A stretch of 64,000 nt of DNA from Wandonia haliotis (lineage in GTDB: Bacteria > Bacteroidota > Bacteroidia > Flavobacteriales_D > Crocinitomicaceae): NCBI RefSeq assembly GCF_039523435.1, contig NZ_BAAAFH010000022.1, positions 1,029,892-1,093,891 on the forward strand, given 5' to 3'. Below are positions 60,698 through 64,000 of the stretch, piece after piece (the first letter of the stretch is position 1; each line of letters begins with the position of its first letter). The translations under genes and the position numbers were made by a program. The notes beneath the pieces are model-generated. The model was not told the DNA's origin, made no database searches, and was given only the letters and a program-made list of their open reading frames with translations.

Positions 60698-61639
60698 TTG
60701 GCGAAATTACGGAAAATAAACGGGAAGATAATTACAACCATCAAGTTGCTGGTTAGCATTGGTTTGTTGATAATTCTGCTATATCAGCTCTTTCGGTTTG
60801 ATAAATTTGCCCCCGAAGAAATTCTGCTTCGAAAACCGTCTCTTTTGTTCCTGGCATTTCTGCTTATGCCCATCAACTGGCTTATAGAGGGAATAAAATG
60901 GCGTATCATTCTGAAAAGTCTCCACGCAAAAGTTTCTCTTTCCAAAGTTGTTTTTTCATTGTTAACCGGTGTGTCTTCCAGTCTCTTTACACCCAACCGG
61001 TCGGGTAACTTCATCGGAAGAATGATCTGGCTTCCGAAACGCCTGCAAATAGAGGCTTCTGTTCTTACGATCTACGGAAATGTAGCACAATGGATTGCTT
61101 CGATGTTCTTCGGAGCTATCGGGTTTGCTCTTTTCGTTCATCTGGATTTCCCCGAAATAGCAGGTTGGATGTGGGTTATTTTCTATTTACTCACAACAAT
61201 AATGGTGGTTCTGTACCTCAGACCGATGGTCGTACCACGGTTTATTTCCCGTTTTTTCTGGAAAAAATCTATGGAGCATGCAGCGCTTGTTCTGCAACGG
61301 AATCATCAGCTGAAATGGCAATTATTGGGGTTGAGTTTACTAAGACACAGTATTTTTTCTATACAATATGTCCTCATCCTTTCGGCGTTTACTATCCCGG
61401 TTAACCTGGAATTACTATATGCTGTATGGACTGTTTACTTCCTTATGACACTGGCTCCTTCCATTGCTTTCGGAAAGCTTCTGGTACGGGAAAATATTGC
61501 CGTTTTTGTGTTAGCAGGTTTGATTCCTAATTCTGCTGTGATCCTGAGTTGCTCACTGATTCTTTGGTTTATTAATCTAAGTCTTCCGGCTTTACTCGGA
61601 GGAATAATCTGGTTGCGATGGAAACCCTCGAAATCGTAG
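60698..61639 (+). CDS. Flippase-like / LPG-synthase-type membrane protein
   Basis: A 313-residue protein with seven or eight membrane helices, similar to the lysylphosphatidylglycerol synthase TM domain (UPF0104) family; FTPNRSGNFIGRMIWLP near residue 105-120 and TLAPSIAFGKLLVRE near 249-263 are typical loops. Members are thought to flip lipids or lipid-linked sugars. It overlaps the next gene, a glycosyltransferase, by 22 bases, supporting a shared role in lipid-linked glycan synthesis. Precise function unproven. Confidence 0.75.
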   Translation: MAKLRKINGKIITTIKLLVSIGLLIILLYQLFRFDKFAPEEILLRKPSLLFLAFLLMPINWLIEGIKWRIILKSLHAKVSLSKVVFSLLTGVSSSLFTPNRSGNFIGRMIWLPKRLQIEASVLTIYGNVAQWIASMFFGAIGFALFVHLDFPEIAGWMWVIFYLLTTIMVVLYLRPMVVPRFISRFFWKKSMEHAALVLQRNHQLKWQLLGLSLLRHSIFSIQYVLILSAFTIPVNLELLYAVWTVYFLMTLAPSIAFGKLLVRENIAVFVLAGLIPNSAVILSCSLILWFINLSLPALLGGIIWLRWKPSKS

Positions 61640-62718
61640 TAGCCCTCTGGATCAGTATTGCGCTCGGCTTTGCGTTGTATATTTTACTTTTTAATGTCGT
61701 TAGAAAGCGAAAGCAATCCCCGAAAATACGACCGGAAGAGCTTACTGTTATCATTCCATTCCGAAACGAAGAAAGCCGGATTCGTCCCCTTTTACAGTCA
61801 CTCAAAGCTCAAAAACAACTTCCCGCTGCATTCATTTTTGTAGATGATCATTCTACTGACAATGGAAAAGCCGTAATCCAACAAGAACTTTCGGAATCTG
61901 CCATTTCCTTTGAGATTCTTTCTCTTTCCCATCCTGTTTCCGGGAAAAAAAAAGCTGTTTTTGAAGGAGTTAAAACAGTAAACACTCCCTATACACTCAC
62001 TCTTGATGCAGATGTGGTAGTACCTGAAGATTATTTCTCCGCCCTTCCCTATCCCGGGAGTTACGCTATGATTTGTCTGCCTGTTCGGATGACAGGAGCT
62101 ACTTTGGCCGGTAAATTAATGGAGCTGGAGTACGGTAGTTTTCAACTGTTACAGGGAAGTGTTCCGGAAAACGATCCTCTTATGGCTAGTGGTGCCAATC
62201 TGCTATTCGCTACGAAAGACTACCTGACATACAACGATCTGTCACAACATGACCATCTCCTTTCGGGGGATGATCAATTTGCGCTTTCTCAATTCAAAAA
62301 ACAGGGAAGAAAAGTACGTTACACCCTCCATCCTGAACAAACGGTTGTCACACCTGTTCCGGAATCTATCGGAGCTTTGATCCGACAACGAATTCGCTGG
62401 ATGGCGAACAATTCAGGGGGAACGGACTCCCGGGCCACTTTCTTTGCCGGATTGGTGGTTTTGATTAACCTGATCTATCCGGTCTCGTTTTTACTATTGA
62501 TTGTACAAGCTGATTATCCACTTGCTTTCCGATTATTCATTGTACGTTTTTGTGTGGATTTTATTACGTACATACCCTGGTTTACACGCTATCAAAACTG
62601 GAGTCTAGCCTTCTACCTTCCCTTATTGCAATTTTTTTACCCGCTTTTACTCTGTTCAATCGGGTTGGGTTCTTTGTTTATTCACAAAGAGTGGAAGGAG
62701 CGGTCGGTAAAACAGTAG
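61618..62718 (+). CDS. Family 2 glycosyltransferase
   Basis: A 366-residue enzyme with an N-terminal membrane helix (about 7-25), a GT-A catalytic domain (42-255; VIIPFRNEESRI, FVDDHSTD, the metal-binding DAD in TLDADVVVP, and RQRIRWM near the end) and three C-terminal membrane helices. It resembles inverting GT2 enzymes that extend lipid-linked glycans. The start overlaps the flippase-like gene by 22 bases. Sugar donor unknown. It is convergent with the lipoprotein gene at 62728. Confidence 0.87.
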   Translation: METLEIVVALWISIALGFALYILLFNVVRKRKQSPKIRPEELTVIIPFRNEESRIRPLLQSLKAQKQLPAAFIFVDDHSTDNGKAVIQQELSESAISFEILSLSHPVSGKKKAVFEGVKTVNTPYTLTLDADVVVPEDYFSALPYPGSYAMICLPVRMTGATLAGKLMELEYGSFQLLQGSVPENDPLMASGANLLFATKDYLTYNDLSQHDHLLSGDDQFALSQFKKQGRKVRYTLHPEQTVVTPVPESIGALIRQRIRWMANNSGGTDSRATFFAGLVVLINLIYPVSFLLLIVQADYPLAFRLFIVRFCVDFITYIPWFTRYQNWSLAFYLPLLQFFYPLLLCSIGLGSLFIHKEWKERSVKQ

Positions 62719-62727
62719 TAAGTTACA

Positions 62728-63435
62728 TTAGAAATAAACAAACAGTATAAGTCCAACAACCAGACCAACGATAAGTAAGGAAAGATATCCCACTAAAATA
62801 CCCCAAAACCATTTCTTGTTTTTCGCCTTAAGTTCTTCTTTTTTTGTTCGCTTATTACTGGCCATTCTAAAGATAGAATGCAGTGTAACAGGGAAAAACA
62901 AAGCTGCACAACCCAAAATTAATGGAACGACAAAATACGACATTGCAAATATAGAGAACGCTAGTGTAAGAAACAGGAAAATTGCCATCATTACCAACAT
63001 TGCGTCACTTGCTTTCTTAAATTTATACGCATGACGTTCTTTTCTTTCCTCAATAGATTCCGGTTCCGAGTTACCGTTATAGCCCCGCTCAACTTCTACC
63101 TCTGAAATACCTTTCCTTTCAATGTTACTTTTCTTATCTGGTTTATTTCGCCTTGGTAAGGACTCTGCTATTGTTTCTGTTTCTTGAATCCGAACCGTTG
63201 TATTGCTAACAACCTCATCTATTTTTTCAGTCTCTCTCCACTCCTCTTCTCTTAAAGAGAAGGCTCCTTCTGTTTTGTCTTCAGCTTCAAATGACCTGAT
63301 AGCCTCCTCTTTTTCAGCTTTACTTTCTCTCCAGCCATATTCATAGCCTCTCTGATACTTCCGTTGATGGAATGACGATGTACCACATGAAACGAAAACC
63401 AACGCTATCGTAGTGAAGAAAATATATTTGTTCAT
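62728..63435 (-). CDS. Putative lipoprotein with C-terminal membrane helices
   Basis: A 235-residue protein whose N-terminus is a lipobox (ALVFVSCGTSS, Cys17), followed by a very charged region (residues 25-130; KAEKEEAIRSF, EEEWRETEKIDE) and three hydrophobic helices (about 143-163, 166-184 and 208-235). A lipid-anchored N-terminus plus three membrane helices is unusual; it may belong to the inner membrane. No known domain. Leftward, after the partial gene at the window edge. Confidence 0.65.
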   Translation of the reverse strand: MNKYIFFTTIALVFVSCGTSSFHQRKYQRGYEYGWRESKAEKEEAIRSFEAEDKTEGAFSLREEEWRETEKIDEVVSNTTVRIQETETIAESLPRRNKPDKKSNIERKGISEVEVERGYNGNSEPESIEERKERHAYKFKKASDAMLVMMAIFLFLTLAFSIFAMSYFVVPLILGCAALFFPVTLHSIFRMASNKRTKKEELKAKNKKWFWGILVGYLSLLIVGLVVGLILFVYF

Positions 63436-63473
63436 AACACAACTAATTTTTATGACTACCTCATCAAAAACTA

Positions 63474-64000
63474 TCAGTACTGAAGCTCATAGTATTCATA
63501 ATCTCCCGCTTCTATAAAGACAGAGTCTGAAAAGTTCTCTGTTAAACCATTTTTTGTGACAGACCACTCAAAAAACCACCAACCCATGGGTACCTCAACG
63601 AAATTAGACATCTCATAATCAGTACATCCTTCATACTCAGCATTTATAATAAAGCCAACATAATCAGGGAGATTTGTATATCGGTACACCTCTATATGAT
63701 CATTTTCATCAAAACATGACGTATTTACGTATCTGAATCTCAAGTATCCACATGGCGCATACTCAAACGCTAAATCCGTCGCTTCTCCTACTGACCAGGT
63801 ATATCCCATTCTATTGAGATAGCAATGTTCCTCCGGAAATTGTCCGACAAAAACCTCATACCGCCTGTTTTTATTAAACTTCTCTGTTACAAAAAGTACT
63901 CCTTCGCTGTTGGTTTTTCCGCTGTAAAAATCCTTGGTTTTAGAACCGGACACACCATCCGACACATTAAATATTTCTACGATACTAATCGTGTTACCAA
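63474..64000 (-). CDS. Protein of unknown function (5' end beyond window)
   Basis: At least 175 residues; the reading frame stays open to the right edge, so the N-terminus is missing. The first visible in-frame start-like codon is a GTG at 63965, probably not the start. The C-terminal part is beta-rich with three cysteines (EEHCYLN, APCGYLRF, NTSCFDE) and reads YRYTNLPDYVGF / EYEGCTDYEMSNF, and residues about 25-45 (GSKTKDFYSGKTNSEGVLFV in part) look like a carboxypeptidase-regulatory or transthyretin-like domain. Probably exported, but no signal peptide is visible in the part we have. Confidence 0.55.
   Translation of the reverse strand, partial: GNTISIVEIFNVSDGVSGSKTKDFYSGKTNSEGVLFVTEKFNKNRRYEVFVGQFPEEHCYLNRMGYTWSVGEATDLAFEYAPCGYLRFRYVNTSCFDENDHIEVYRYTNLPDYVGFIINAEYEGCTDYEMSNFVEVPMGWWFFEWSVTKNGLTENFSDSVFIEAGDYEYYELQY

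Overview
The window reads as a dense, low-GC chromosome segment from a member of the Bacteroidota, most likely Flavobacteriales (Crocinitomicaceae/Cryomorphaceae-like, inferred from gene content and not proven). The evidence is: promoters of the Bacteroidota type (TAnnTTTG at -7, in three cases with TTG about 20 bases upstream); many SPII lipoproteins with Cys-Lys-Lys starts; secreted proteins with type IX secretion tails; a DUF5686 outer-membrane protein, a TonB receptor with a carboxypeptidase-like N-domain, DUF2480, a degenerate DksA-like protein and a Bacteroidota-type three-gene succinate dehydrogenase. No stretch above 300 bases lacks a gene; the longest gaps (about 170-250 bases, e.g. 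58069-58313, 36455-36651, 1067-1256) hold only promoters, terminators or AT-rich sequence.

Layout. 1-9.7 kb: the 3' end of a LytS-type sensor kinase, a tiny lipoprotein, a helical-repeat protein, and housekeeping genes (thiL, rseP, tadA, lspA, a DksA-like factor, a nitroreductase, a possible acyltransferase). 9.75-11.3 kb: ssb, tRNA-Asn, and an unusual tandem array in which a 397-bp unit made of [tRNA 3' half + terminator + GIY-YIG nuclease gene] is present twice, followed by a third, decayed tRNA 3' half. 11.3-19.1 kb: a Sco1/Rieske pair, outer-membrane and secreted proteins, asd, an OsmC protein, a VIT-type metal transporter and an XRE regulator. 18.3-24.7 kb: a leftward run of five envelope genes (DUF5686 protein, PIG-V-like glycosyltransferase, lipoproteins). 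24.7-28.2 kb: recJ, tlyA, a small lipoprotein and DUF2480.

28.2-34.4 kb holds the main accessory locus: a six-gene, translationally coupled leftward operon encoding an ABC ATPase, an ABC-2 permease, a free-standing acyl carrier protein, a condensation-type enzyme, an FAD oxidoreductase and an acyl/aryl-AMP ligase. It looks like a miniature thiotemplate pathway with its own exporter, and I cannot match it to a described product. 34.5-47.4 kb: a HAD phosphatase, methylmalonyl-CoA epimerase, a peptide-binding lipoprotein paired with a TonB receptor, an EamA transporter, and an operon of a secreted protein, uridine kinase and a very large NtrY-like kinase. 47.4-55.6 kb: a redoxin and a trypsin-like T9SS protease, a FucP-type sugar permease, and the sdhCAB operon with a clear promoter and terminator. 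55.7-64 kb: a coupled ECF sigma/anti-sigma/beta-barrel operon, idi, queD, FkbM methyltransferase with ruvC, a flippase-like protein with a GT2 glycosyltransferase, and two poorly known envelope genes, the last running off the right edge.

Neighbouring genes are often packed tail to tail, with 3' ends that overlap or abut (for example thiL, recJ/tlyA, HAD/mce, TonB receptor/EamA). Several start codons were moved inward because a -7 box lies between the longest possible start and the preferred one.
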